Assembly (NCBI GenBank): GCA_017303415.1
Contig: JAFLBJ010000001.1
Span: 2,542,001-2,606,000, forward strand
DNA: 64,000 nucleotides
DNA from: Chitinophagales bacterium
Lineage (GTDB): Bacteria > Bacteroidota > Bacteroidia > Chitinophagales > Chitinophagaceae
Direction of reading: 5' to 3'
The position numbers and the translations under genes are program-made. Under the pieces are notes generated by a model. It made no database searches. It was not told the origin of the DNA and saw only the letters and a program-made list of their open reading frames with translations. Of the stretch, positions 9,568-18,755 are shown in pieces; position 1 is the first letter of the stretch, and each line of letters starts with the position of its first letter.

Positions 9568-10782
9568 ATGCGTCTGTTAATATGCCTGCTATTCATGGGT
9601 ATGCTTGCTACTGCTGCTGCACAGCCCTATCGGTTTGACAATAAACTATTCACCAACATTTTTCCGGAAGACCTGTGTGATGCATTCACAAAGAACCCCG
9701 GCTATGTGATTATAGACGTGCGCAGTCCGGGTGAATATGCCGATACCTCAGGATTTGATGGGGCCAATATTGGTCGATTAAAAGGCGCCCTCAATATCCC
9801 TGTGGGCGAACTTCCCAAACGCTGGAAGGAATTGGATGCCTATAAAGACAAAGCTGTCTTTCTGTATTGCTCCCATAGCCAGCGAAGCCGCAGGGCCTCG
9901 AAATTTTTAAGCGATAGTGGTTTTAGCCGGGTATTCAATATCAATGGGGGTATGTCGCGTATACTTTCTGAAAAAAATAAAAAAGAGTATTGCCTGAATG
10001 ATATCTATACATCCGGACTCCCCTATCGTTGGCTGACGGCAAAAACAGTGATGGAAAACAGCATTGAAAAAAATCCGTTCTTTATTATTGATACCCGGTC
10101 AGACTCTGCCTATAGGGGTATTGCTTCAGCAGAAGCCCTGAATCATTTAGGGAAGATAAAAGGCGCCACCCATATTCCAGCCGATCAGATCATGGGTTCA
10201 CTTAAAAAGATACCGCAGGATAAACCACTTCTCCTGATCGATGCATTTGGAGAGGATGTGACCAAAACAGCCCGGCTTCTGGTGGAACAGGGTTATACTG
10301 AAGTGAATGTACTCTATGGCGGACTGGAAGATTGGATCGAGGCTGCTTTGTTCTATTCCATCCCTACCGTTATCCGGCATCAATCGAACTCTCCTTTCAA
10401 AATGGCAGGACCTGAACAGGCGGTTGCCCTTATCAACGACGACAATTCATTGATCATTGATATCCGTAAAACGGAGGTTTTTGAAAACAAATCACCCGAT
10501 AGCTGGGAAAACATAGGTCACCTGAAGAAAGCCGTGAATGTGCCTGCCAAACAATGGGAAGACGGTCACCTGATGGCCGATAAAAAGAAACCGATACTGA
10601 TCTATTCGATCTCTATGAATGATGAGGTATTTAAAACAGCCCTGTTGATTCGTAAACTGGGGTTCAAGAATATCTATATACTGCATGGTGGTCTGTGGGG
10701 ATTCCGTAGAAATGCAAACAACCTGAAAGGGAAAATGAACTGGAACGATCTGGTGGTGGATGTACCAGAGGCGAACTATTAA
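9568..10782 (+). CDS. Secreted protein with three rhodanese-like domains
   Basis: A 404-aa protein with a signal peptide (1-19, ending AAAQ). Three rhodanese folds follow (about 30-140, 150-260 and 270-385), each with an IIDVR/IIDTR/IIDIR strand and an LYGG/LHGGL-type end. Only the first keeps a Cys at the active-site position (YCSHSQRSRRA, Cys101). The second has DAFGED and the third SISMND there, so both look catalytically dead. It probably handles sulfane sulfur, or has become a binding scaffold, in the periplasm. It stands alone between two intergenic regions. Confidence 0.85.
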   Translation: MRLLICLLFMGMLATAAAQPYRFDNKLFTNIFPEDLCDAFTKNPGYVIIDVRSPGEYADTSGFDGANIGRLKGALNIPVGELPKRWKELDAYKDKAVFLYCSHSQRSRRASKFLSDSGFSRVFNINGGMSRILSEKNKKEYCLNDIYTSGLPYRWLTAKTVMENSIEKNPFFIIDTRSDSAYRGIASAEALNHLGKIKGATHIPADQIMGSLKKIPQDKPLLLIDAFGEDVTKTARLLVEQGYTEVNVLYGGLEDWIEAALFYSIPTVIRHQSNSPFKMAGPEQAVALINDDNSLIIDIRKTEVFENKSPDSWENIGHLKKAVNVPAKQWEDGHLMADKKKPILIYSISMNDEVFKTALLIRKLGFKNIYILHGGLWGFRRNANNLKGKMNWNDLVVDVPEANY

Positions 10783-10803
10783 AGAGCTTATTAATTTAAC
10801 ATT

Positions 10804-10832
10804 AAGGCCCCTGTCCCCACAGGGGCCTTTTC
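10804..10832 (+). terminator. Rho-independent terminator before ychF
   Basis: A perfect 11-bp stem (AAGGCCCCTGT at 10804-10814 with ACAGGGGCCTT at 10819-10829), a 4-nt C loop and a short T run. It ends the rhodanese gene transcript. Confidence 0.88.
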
Positions 10833-10856
10833 TGTGTCAAATTCATGCAAAGTCAG

Positions 10857-10864
10857 TAATTTTG
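10857..10864 (+). promoter_or_regulatory. Candidate Bacteroidota -7 element for ychF
   Basis: TAATTTTG is an exact match to the Bacteroidota -7 consensus TAnnTTTG. It lies just after a terminator and 18 nt before the ychF ATG. I see no convincing -33 TTTG at the usual spacing, so the call is moderate. Confidence 0.5.
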
Positions 10865-10882
10865 CCGCCTGAAAAACAAAGC

Positions 10883-11980
10883 ATGGCATTACAAGCAGGT
10901 ATCGTAGGACTTCCCAATGTTGGTAAATCCACCCTATTTAACGCAGTGAGTAACAGCGCAAAAGCGCAGGCAAGCAATTACCGGTTCTGTACCATTGAAC
11001 CCAATGTAGGCCTGGTGGATGTACCGGACGAAAGGCTGAATAAACTGGCTGAACTGGTGGTCCCTAACCGGATCGTACCTACGCAGATCGAGATCGTGGA
11101 CATTGCCGGGCTGGTACGGGGGGCAAGTAAAGGAGAAGGCCTGGGTAATAAGTTCCTGGCCAATATTCGTGAGGTAGATGCCATCATCCAGGTCATCCGT
11201 TGTTTTGAAGATGAAAATATCCTGCGGGAAGAGGGACCCATCCATCCGGTTGGCGACAAGGAGATCATCGATACGGAGCTTCAATTAAAAGATCTGGAAA
11301 GTGTGGAGAAGAAGATCCAGAAGACCGAGAAGCAGGCGCGTATTGACCCCAAACTCAAAGCTGAATTGGAAGTGCTGATCCGCTGTAAGGATCATCTGGA
11401 GAAGGGTAAAAATATCCGTGAACTCGAGATTACCAAAGAAGAAAGGCCTGCCATTGCCGATCTCTTTTTGCTGACAGAGAAACCCGTTCTGTATGTGGCG
11501 AATGTGGATGAAGCCTCCATGCATACGGGCAATAAATTCTCCCAACAATTGATCGAAGCGGTAAAGAATGAAAAGGCCCAGGTCATCATCATGAATAATT
11601 CCATTGAGGCCCAGATCGCGGAAATGGAAGACATGGATGACCGTCAGCTCTTCATGGAAGAATACAAAATGACCGAGCCTGCGCTTAACCGGTTGATCCG
11701 CTCCACCTATAAACTCCTTGATCTCTATACCTATTTCACAGCCGGTGTACAGGAAGTGCGTGCCTGGACCATTCACGAAGGATGGAAAGCCCCACAGGCT
11801 GCGAGCGTGATCCATACAGATTTTGAAAAAGGGTTTATCAAAGCAGAGGTTATTTCCTATGCCGACTTTGTACAGTACGGATCAGAAGCTGCTTGCCGCG
11901 AAGCAGGTAAACTCAGGATCGAAGGAAAAGAGTATATAGTTAAGGATGGGGATGTGATGCATTTCCGGTTTAACGTATAA
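10883..11980 (+). CDS. ychF: Redox-regulated Obg-family ATPase/GTPase YchF
   Basis: A 365-aa protein of normal YchF (OLA1) length. The ATG at 10883 is used because the protein then begins [17 protein letters not shown], as in the family; the open frame upstream crosses a terminator. The G1 loop is GLPNVGKST (9-17), the switch region contains [20 protein letters not shown], the DE-containing NVDE motif sits near 205, and a TGS domain occupies about the last 85 residues. YchF prefers ATP and binds ribosomes and the proteasome-like or stress machinery; its precise role is debated. It is convergent with the next gene, with no gap. Confidence 0.96.
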   Translation: MALQAGIVGLPNVGKSTLFNAVSNSAKAQASNYRFCTIEPNVGLVDVPDERLNKLAELVVPNRIVPTQIEIVDIAGLVRGASKGEGLGNKFLANIREVDAIIQVIRCFEDENILREEGPIHPVGDKEIIDTELQLKDLESVEKKIQKTEKQARIDPKLKAELEVLIRCKDHLEKGKNIRELEITKEERPAIADLFLLTEKPVLYVANVDEASMHTGNKFSQQLIEAVKNEKAQVIIMNNSIEAQIAEMEDMDDRQLFMEEYKMTEPALNRLIRSTYKLLDLYTYFTAGVQEVRAWTIHEGWKAPQAASVIHTDFEKGFIKAEVISYADFVQYGSEAACREAGKLRIEGKEYIVKDGDVMHFRFNV

Positions 11981-14900
11981 CTAAAACAAGGCCCTTACTG
12001 TCGCCCTGCCCACATGGACCGTTCTGGCCGAACCGGGTTTTCGGCCTTCATATTGCAGGTTTAATTCCACATTATTCAATAACCGCTTGGTGTAGTCAAG
12101 TGTCCAAAGGAAATTTCGACCGGGTAATAACCCATCCAGCATGATATAACTCACTGTGGTATTGGTCGGATGATCGTATTTGATATTATTCACCGTCATC
12201 TTGGCCATGATGGCCGAGTTTTGAAGCACTGTGTATTTTGTCTCAAGAGTAATGGCATGGGAAATGGATACCTCTCCCCCATATACAGGATCATTCTCCT
12301 TCCGATCAAACCTGTACCCGGTCATGAACTTAAATTTGGTGCTTCTCAAAAAGGTCAGCCGTGGGTCCAGGGTGATCAGGTCAAGATCATAGTTTCGGTT
12401 GGCAAAACCAGGGGTAAACAACCCGTTCTCGCCTTTTTTACCCGCCAGGTCCAATTGGAATGAGGGACTGATATTCCATCGAAAACGGGTTCCCCATTCT
12501 TTCCTTCGGCGGCTTTCATATCCATAGGTCAATAGAGATTTATCATTCCGGATATTGGAAGTAAAATCAAGCACCCAGACAGAACTCTGCCGGTTAATGG
12601 AAAAGATATTGGTGAAAACAGATCCCAGGGTGATCAGCGAAGTATCCTGCAGGGATAATTTTACAGGGTTCAACTCATATCCACCTTTGGAGACGGATTT
12701 ATTGGTAACCTGAAAACTGGAACGGAAATTCAATCGTGACAATAATTTTTTCATTCCCTTCAGATCCGATGTCTTGAACATCGCCCGTGGATTAAAACTG
12801 GCTTCGTAGTTGAATTGAATATAGTTGGCCTTGAGAAACTGATTGGTGGGGGTAAATATGCGGATGAATTTGGCCTGGTCGGTAAACTGCGCCAGTTCAA
12901 ATTCATTCAATTGCTGGATACCATCATTGTTATAATCATTCCAGGTAAATTCACCTTGTCCGGCAGGTACTTCAAGATAGGTAAGATCACGGCGTTGCTC
13001 CTGCCCTGTTCCTAACTCATACAGTACATAGCCCGAGAAAAGGCCTTTGAACTCATTGTTGACTTCATACTTGACACGTCCCAGTACCGTTTCATCTTCT
13101 TTTTGAGGTGAAATGCTGTTGAGTACCTTTAATTTTCGATAGGTGGCATTAAAGGCGACCTGGTGTTTATCATTGGCCCTTAGCTCGGTACTGAGCGAAA
13201 AATTATAACTGCGATCGCCGCGTATGAATTCCTTCGCGGAAATGTATTTATCCGAACGGGAGAAGAAACTTAATCCATACCGGTTCTTTTTCTGTTCATC
13301 CGACCGCAGGTAAATGGTATAGGTATCAAAATAAAAACTCAAGGGGGTCAGTGTATCTGTCGCTTTGCTTTTCACGGTATTATTCTCCACCGCGTAGTTT
13401 ACACCCAATCGCCAATCTTTGAGTTTGGTGAATTTTTTGCTGAGGTCAATTACCGGTCGCAGGTAGGCTCCCTGGCTATTATCCGCATTGAACTGAGTCA
13501 GCATGAACTGATTGTTGAAGGTCCAACCGCTCCAGTTCGCATTGTGTTGAATAGCCTGTTGCCAACCTGAATAGATATCCCCTCTCCGGTAATGCGAAAG
13601 ACGGTAATCCAGACTATGGTTTTTATTGTCCTGCAATCGTGCCGATCCGCGAAATATTTGTTCATTGGCAGCGGTTACATTCAGGGGTAAACCAAAATCA
13701 CGGGCAAATTCCACACTCCGCAGTCGCTCGAGGGGCTTGAATCGGCTCTGCACATATTCGTAATCAAATCCGGTGGCGAGTCTTAACCGTCCGGGACTGG
13801 CTGGCCTTAACTCCTTATTTGAATTGATCGTGAATTTCGCGGCAAATCCCTGGTCATCCCCACTGTGTACTTTTGAAAAAGTATTTGGATCATATCGGCT
13901 CATCGCCAACTCGGTTTTTAGCAAAGTGTTTTTGCTTAACTTATAATCCATCCCCAGACTGAATACCTGTTGTCGCTTGGGTGTGACCAACAGGATAACA
14001 GGGTCAAAGTTTCCTTGTTTTACACCCGATATCCGGTCAATATATTTGAACACTTTTCCATTGGCCCCGTTGAAGTCGGGGGCGTAATCTCCTTTACCCT
14101 GACCTACTTCTATAAAAGACAGATTGTATAAGGCCACTGAAGGATCTGTAGAATACCGGTAAAAAGAATCAAGCCCTGTCCCGTTGTTAAAATAAACTTT
14201 CTCATATAGAACCTTACCCGCATCAAAGGCGGTATCAAAGATGGCCGAGGGGTATAATGCATTTTGAATGGAATCACCCAGGGTACCCAGAAAAGCCTTT
14301 TGTTCGGTAGACAGTACCTGGTTGATGGATGAGTTGCGTGCATCACTGTTGTTAAATGCCCCGAAACGCAAGGTGAATTTCTCCCCAAAACCCAATTCCT
14401 GCGCCAGGTAAAGATTGGCATTCAGATAATTTCTGTCCGCATATTCAAATTCCACCTGAATACGGCTATCCTTGGTGATCATGCGTTTGGGGGTAAAGGT
14501 CACTTCAGCGGTGGAATAGTTCACAACATAATCCTGGTCTTCCCCCCTTTGCAATAATTGTCCATCAATGAACACTCTCTCTGTTCCAGCCAGCACAATG
14601 AAATAAAGTTCGTTGTTGGCACCGGTAAGCCGATATGGTCCCTGGTTCCCTTCGAGTCCCTGAAAAACATTACGGGTAAATTTTCCTTTGGCAATGGAGC
14701 CACTGACCAGTGTTTTTGAACGGGTCTTTGCACCGGGGGCAGATTGCGTCTGAAAGGAAATTCCCTGTAAGCGTTTATAAAAATTGAGGAAATAAGACTG
14801 ATTTTGCCGGATATCGATATCTCCCAAATTGAGCTGCCAATTCTTTCTTTTGAATTGGAGGTATATCTGGTCAAATTCATTTAGCTGTTGTGTAGTTCCA

Positions 14901-15481
14901 TCTGGTTGAATGGGAAGGTTATTATCGGTGATAGCTGCGCTGATCTCGATGCTATCCCCTAACATTCCATTCAAGGTGAGGTTCAGGTTGGAATTGACCA
15001 CGGCATCCTGGCTGTTTCCAAAGGAAATGCCTCTGTCAAAGCTCCCGTTATATTGGATATTCCCAAAATCAAAGATCCCGCGTTCAGGGGTTTCAGGACC
15101 GTAACGGAATGTCTTTGGTTCGTAGTAAAACTTATAACTGATGCTGTCAAAATTCAGGCGTTGCGTAACCGGATTGATCTTTCCAGGAAATACCCGATAA
15201 GTAACTGTGATGGTTGGATCGGCAGGTCTTTTTTTCCAAACCAATAAGGCATTAATAGCATCGAGTGTATAGGTGTCGGGAGCAATGCGATCAATCGAAA
15301 AGGTGCCGGGGATAATGCTTAACGAATCAATCAGGAGTGTATCGGTTGGAGAAAGGGGTATAACTCTCTGGCGCAGATTGGACCTGGCCAGTACCGGTTT
15401 ATCTTCCGGAACCTGTGCCTTGGTATCCAGTGCGAAGAGCCATAGGAATATTAGACCAAGTATCAGCCGTTTTCGATACAA
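11981..15481 (-). CDS. Large predicted outer-membrane beta-barrel protein, TTG start or frameshifted start
   Basis: An 1166-aa secreted protein. An N-terminal signal sequence (ends about residue 22, TKAQ) is followed by an N-terminal domain. Long beta-strand-rich segments come next, with motifs such as ITDNNLPIQPDGTTQ and NLGDIDIRQNQSYF, and the protein ends in barrel-like strands. The layout and the GDIDI-type motif recall SprA-like gliding/T9SS outer-membrane proteins, but it is much shorter than SprA (about 2400 aa) and I do not claim that identity. The only in-frame start before the signal peptide is TTG at 15481. An ATG at 15491 is one frame off and would join in frame if a T run of four lost one base. 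Confidence 0.75.
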   Translation of the reverse strand: MYRKRLILGLIFLWLFALDTKAQVPEDKPVLARSNLRQRVIPLSPTDTLLIDSLSIIPGTFSIDRIAPDTYTLDAINALLVWKKRPADPTITVTYRVFPGKINPVTQRLNFDSISYKFYYEPKTFRYGPETPERGIFDFGNIQYNGSFDRGISFGNSQDAVVNSNLNLTLNGMLGDSIEISAAITDNNLPIQPDGTTQQLNEFDQIYLQFKRKNWQLNLGDIDIRQNQSYFLNFYKRLQGISFQTQSAPGAKTRSKTLVSGSIAKGKFTRNVFQGLEGNQGPYRLTGANNELYFIVLAGTERVFIDGQLLQRGEDQDYVVNYSTAEVTFTPKRMITKDSRIQVEFEYADRNYLNANLYLAQELGFGEKFTLRFGAFNNSDARNSSINQVLSTEQKAFLGTLGDSIQNALYPSAIFDTAFDAGKVLYEKVYFNNGTGLDSFYRYSTDPSVALYNLSFIEVGQGKGDYAPDFNGANGKVFKYIDRISGVKQGNFDPVILLVTPKRQQVFSLGMDYKLSKNTLLKTELAMSRYDPNTFSKVHSGDDQGFAAKFTINSNKELRPASPGRLRLATGFDYEYVQSRFKPLERLRSVEFARDFGLPLNVTAANEQIFRGSARLQDNKNHSLDYRLSHYRRGDIYSGWQQAIQHNANWSGWTFNNQFMLTQFNADNSQGAYLRPVIDLSKKFTKLKDWRLGVNYAVENNTVKSKATDTLTPLSFYFDTYTIYLRSDEQKKNRYGLSFFSRSDKYISAKEFIRGDRSYNFSLSTELRANDKHQVAFNATYRKLKVLNSISPQKEDETVLGRVKYEVNNEFKGLFSGYVLYELGTGQEQRRDLTYLEVPAGQGEFTWNDYNNDGIQQLNEFELAQFTDQAKFIRIFTPTNQFLKANYIQFNYEASFNPRAMFKTSDLKGMKKLLSRLNFRSSFQVTNKSVSKGGYELNPVKLSLQDTSLITLGSVFTNIFSINRQSSVWVLDFTSNIRNDKSLLTYGYESRRRKEWGTRFRWNISPSFQLDLAGKKGENGLFTPGFANRNYDLDLITLDPRLTFLRSTKFKFMTGYRFDRKENDPVYGGEVSISHAITLETKYTVLQNSAIMAKMTVNNIKYDHPTNTTVSYIMLDGLLPGRNFLWTLDYTKRLLNNVELNLQYEGRKPGSARTVHVGRATVRALF

Positions 15482-15560
15482 AAGCAGCCATTTTTATACT
15501 AAGCGTAAAATTGAGGATTTTATTGCGTAAATCGTTCACATTCATGTGGTTTATTAATTC

Positions 15561-15636
15561 CTGGCGTCCCCTTGCGTCTTTGCGCCTTAGCGGTAAAGTT
15601 TAACCGCCAGGACGCAAAGGCACAAAGGGGCGCCAG
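15561..15636. repeat. Inverted repeat, CGCCAGGACGCAAAG type
   Basis: Arms 15561-15594 and 15603-15636 are inverted copies that match at about 27 of 34 positions, and every mismatch is a transition. The arms consist of near-repeats like GACGCAAAG and GGCACAAAG. The repeat lies between the oligopeptidase stop and the start region of the large outer-membrane protein and resembles the array at 7851-7950 in structure. Confidence 0.85.
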
Positions 15637-15644
15637 GAGAATAA

Positions 15645-17804
15645 CTATTTATTAATTCCCTCGAGGGAAAGAAGGAAGGCAAACTGAAGGGCGGTTTCCT
15701 TAAGGTCATCAAATCGACCGGAAGCTCCACCATGTCCCGCTTCCATATTGGTTTTCAACAACAAAATTCCATTTCCGGTCTTTTTGGCGCGCATTCTCGC
15801 CACCCATTTGGCAGGCTCAAAATATTGAACCTGAGAGTCATGAAGCCCTGTTGTCACCAGCATATTGGGATAGGCTTTTGCCTCCACATTGTCGTAGGGT
15901 GAATAGGATTTCATGTAGAAATATGATTCCTTATTGGCCGGGTTGCCCCATTCATCGTATTCGTTGGTGGTAAGGGGTATGCTGGGATCGGACATGGTGG
16001 TGACCACATCCACAAAGGGAACTCCTGCAATGATACCGTTCCAAAGTTCAGGGGCCATATTGGCGATAGCACCCATGAGTAAACCACCAGCACTGCCTCC
16101 TTCGGCATACAAATGTCCCTGGCCTGTATATTTTTCACTGATGAGGAATTTTCCTGCATCAATGAAGTCATTAAAGGTGTTTATCTTCTTCATCATCTTG
16201 CCATCCTCATACCACTGACGGCCCATTTCCTGTCCACCACGGATATGTGCAATGGCGAATACAAAACCCCGGTCAAGCAGGCTTAATCGGGCGCTGCTGA
16301 AATAGGCATCCGAACTACTGCCGTAAGAACCATATCCATTCAGGAGCAACGGAGAGGATCCATCTTTTTTAAACATACTGGTTTTATACACCAGGGACAC
16401 TGGCACTTTTACCCCGTCGCGGGAAACAGCCATGATCCGTTCGGTTTTATAATCCGCTTTATTGAAATTACCCAATACCGGCTGTTCCTTTTTCAGGTCC
16501 TTTGCCTTTGTTTTCATGTTATAGTCAAACACTGAATTGGGAGTGGTCATGGACGTATAAGAATACCGCACCACTTCCGTATTGAATTCCGGATTGGAAC
16601 TTGTATAGGCCGCATAAGCGGGTTCACCAAAATCAAGATAATGTTCAGCCCCTGTTGCTACATCACGGATCCGCATTTGCAGCAGACCTTCTTTCCGTTC
16701 TGTTATCACCCAATAGTTTTGGAAAAGGTCCACCCCTTCCAGCAATACATCATCGCGGTGTGGGATCACATCCTTCCAGTTCTCACTGGTGGTAGCCGTC
16801 ACCGGTGTTTCCATCAGTTTGAAATTCTTGGCATTCATATTCGTGGTCACCAGAAATTTATCTCCCCAATGGTCAATCCCGTAAAGGACATCTTTCATCC
16901 GTGGCTGGAAAACTTTAAACGGCTGATCTGGTGTTTCCGCGTCAAGGATGCGGAACTCAGACGAAAGCGTTGCGCTGGAATAAATAACCAGGTAGCGGCG
17001 TGATTTGGTTTTATAAACGCCGATATAATTGGCGGGATCTTTTTCTTCATACACCACCACATCCGATGAAACGGGCGTTCCCAGCACGTGCTTCTTGATC
17101 CGTTTGGTCAGCAAGGTTACGGGATCATTTTCTCCATAGAAGAAAGTCTTATTGTCACTGGCCCAGGCACCAGAACCACTGGTACCAGTGATCTTTTCGG
17201 GATAGACCTCCCCTGTTTCCAGGTTCTTTACCTGCAGAACATATTGGCGGCGGGAGATGGTATCGAGACCAAAGATCATCAACTTATTATCCGGGCTGAT
17301 ATTGTAACCCGAGGCCGCGAAATAGCCATGGCCTTCGGCCAATTTATCGGCATCCAGCAGCATTTCTTCCGGCGCATCCAACGATCCTTTTTTGCGGCAA
17401 TATTTGTAGTACTGCTTGCCTTCATCGGTCCGGCTGTAGTAGTAATATCCATTGTTCAGCACGGGCACTGATTCATCTTTCTCCTGGATACGGCCTTTCA
17501 TCTCTGTAAAGAGATCTTCCCGAAGTTGTTTGGCACCGGCCATCATGGTGTCGAGGTATTTGTTCTCCTCTTCCAGGTATTTGACTACTTCGGCGCTTCG
17601 GGGGCCTTTCTTAAAGAAATCGTTCATCCAGTAATACTCGTCTATCCGGGTATCACCATGTGCCACCAGGGCCGTATCGATTTTTTCGGCTACAGGGGGT
17701 TTTATACCCTCGGGCCATTTATATGGTTCTCTTTTCACGGTGTCTTGATTATTACAAGCCAATAGAAATAGCAGGGCTGCGGGCAGAAGTTTGTAGGCAG
17801 GCAT
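15645..17804 (-). CDS. S9 prolyl-oligopeptidase-family lipoprotein (oligopeptidase B-like)
   Basis: A 719-aa serine peptidase with a lipoprotein signal (lipobox Cys17, LLAC), so it is membrane-anchored. Residues about 35-435 form the beta-propeller. The C-terminal alpha/beta-hydrolase domain carries the nucleophile in GGSAGGLL (Ser571), an Asp in the TGLHDSQV region and the His in AGHGGASGR. The YGSYG and HIRGGQEMG motifs are typical of oligopeptidase B, which cuts short peptides after basic residues. No operon partner is evident; the sdh operon ends upstream on the same strand. Confidence 0.93.
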   Translation of the reverse strand: MPAYKLLPAALLFLLACNNQDTVKREPYKWPEGIKPPVAEKIDTALVAHGDTRIDEYYWMNDFFKKGPRSAEVVKYLEEENKYLDTMMAGAKQLREDLFTEMKGRIQEKDESVPVLNNGYYYYSRTDEGKQYYKYCRKKGSLDAPEEMLLDADKLAEGHGYFAASGYNISPDNKLMIFGLDTISRRQYVLQVKNLETGEVYPEKITGTSGSGAWASDNKTFFYGENDPVTLLTKRIKKHVLGTPVSSDVVVYEEKDPANYIGVYKTKSRRYLVIYSSATLSSEFRILDAETPDQPFKVFQPRMKDVLYGIDHWGDKFLVTTNMNAKNFKLMETPVTATTSENWKDVIPHRDDVLLEGVDLFQNYWVITERKEGLLQMRIRDVATGAEHYLDFGEPAYAAYTSSNPEFNTEVVRYSYTSMTTPNSVFDYNMKTKAKDLKKEQPVLGNFNKADYKTERIMAVSRDGVKVPVSLVYKTSMFKKDGSSPLLLNGYGSYGSSSDAYFSSARLSLLDRGFVFAIAHIRGGQEMGRQWYEDGKMMKKINTFNDFIDAGKFLISEKYTGQGHLYAEGGSAGGLLMGAIANMAPELWNGIIAGVPFVDVVTTMSDPSIPLTTNEYDEWGNPANKESYFYMKSYSPYDNVEAKAYPNMLVTTGLHDSQVQYFEPAKWVARMRAKKTGNGILLLKTNMEAGHGGASGRFDDLKETALQFAFLLSLEGINK

Positions 17805-17879
17805 AATTTAAAAATTTGATGCCTGAATATACGAAAGTGATAAATATTGGCCGGAAAAATTGGATGACCGGAACGAAAT

Positions 17880-17910
17880 ACAGATTCCACGGATTTCGTG
17901 GAATCTGCGA
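17880..17910 (-). terminator. Hairpin after sdhB, possible terminator
   Basis: A perfect 11-bp inverted repeat (CAGATTCCACG / CGTGGAATCTG) with a 5-nt loop lies 17 bp downstream of the sdhB stop on the minus strand. There is no strong T tract, so it may act with Rho or protect the 3' end. Confidence 0.5.
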
Positions 17911-17926
17911 GATCTGGCATTCATTC

Positions 17927-18688
17927 TTAGTCTGCTGTCAACCCAGCCATCAGGTATTCTGAATTCAACCGGGCGATATTGGCCAGGGAAATTTCCTTGG
18001 GGCAGACGGCCTCGCAGGCACCGGTATTGGTACAGGCACCAAATCCTTCTTTATCCATTTGGGCGATCATGTTCAGGGCCCTGTTCCGGCGTTCGGGCGA
18101 CCCTTGGGGCAACATGGCCAGATGGGTCACTTTTGCGGACAGGAAGAGCATGGCCGAACTATTTTTACAGGCGGCTACGCAGGCACCACAACCGATACAG
18201 GCGGCTGCAGCAAAGGAGGCATCTGCTTTATCCTTCTCAATGGGAATGGCATTGGCATCTACCGCATTCCCCGTATTTACTGAAATAAAACCACCGGCCT
18301 GAATGATCCGGTCAAATGAACTACGGTCAACCACCAGGTCCTTGATCACAGTAAATGGATTGGCTCTCCAGGGTTCAACCACGATCGTTTCTCCATCCTG
18401 AAAAGCGCGCATGTGCAATTGACAGGTGGTGGTAGCATGCCATGGTCCATGGGGACGACCATTGATATACATGGAACACATTCCGCAAATACCCTCCCGA
18501 CAATCATGATCAAAAGCGATCGGTTCCTTTCCTTCACGGATCAGACGTTCATTCAATACATCAAACATTTCAAGGAAGGACATTTCGGTCGAAATGTCTT
18601 TCACATCATAGGTCACAAATTCCCCGGATGTATTGCTGTTCTTCTGTTTCCAAACTTTGAGCGTGAGGTTGATATTTTTGTGTTCCAT
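17927..18688 (-). CDS. sdhB: Succinate dehydrogenase/fumarate reductase iron-sulfur subunit
   Basis: A 253-aa subunit that passes electrons between the SdhA flavin and the membrane subunit. The [2Fe-2S] ligands are in CREGICGMC (Cys63, 68, 71) and Cys89. The C-terminal ferredoxin-like part has [11 protein letters not shown] (Cys164, 167, 170, 174) and [12 protein letters not shown] (Cys219, 225, 229) for the [4Fe-4S] and [3Fe-4S] clusters. Length and spacing fit the Bacteroidota/epsilonproteobacterial type B complex II. It is last in the sdhC-sdhA-sdhB operon, separated from sdhA by a small heptamer repeat. Confidence 0.97.
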   Translation of the reverse strand: MEHKNINLTLKVWKQKNSNTSGEFVTYDVKDISTEMSFLEMFDVLNERLIREGKEPIAFDHDCREGICGMCSMYINGRPHGPWHATTTCQLHMRAFQDGETIVVEPWRANPFTVIKDLVVDRSSFDRIIQAGGFISVNTGNAVDANAIPIEKDKADASFAAAACIGCGACVAACKNSSAMLFLSAKVTHLAMLPQGSPERRNRALNMIAQMDKEGFGACTNTGACEAVCPKEISLANIARLNSEYLMAGLTAD

Positions 18689-18716
18689 AGTCGAAATTCG
18701 GTTTTTATTACTAGGG

Positions 18717-18752
18717 GCTAAAAGCTATTAGCCTTTAGCTATTAGCTTTTTG
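18717..18752. repeat. Short heptamer array (GCTATTA type) inside the sdh operon
   Basis: Four consecutive 7-nt units (GCTATTA, GCCTTTA, GCTATTA, GCTTTTT) fill most of the 67-bp gap between sdhA and sdhB. The tract can form an imperfect hairpin. Related tracts occur at 51238, 58456 and 60366. Confidence 0.75.
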
Positions 18753-18755
18753 GTA

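Noticed and set aside
11981-15481. Identification as SprA
   Set aside because: Some motifs recall SprA, but the protein is less than half its length.
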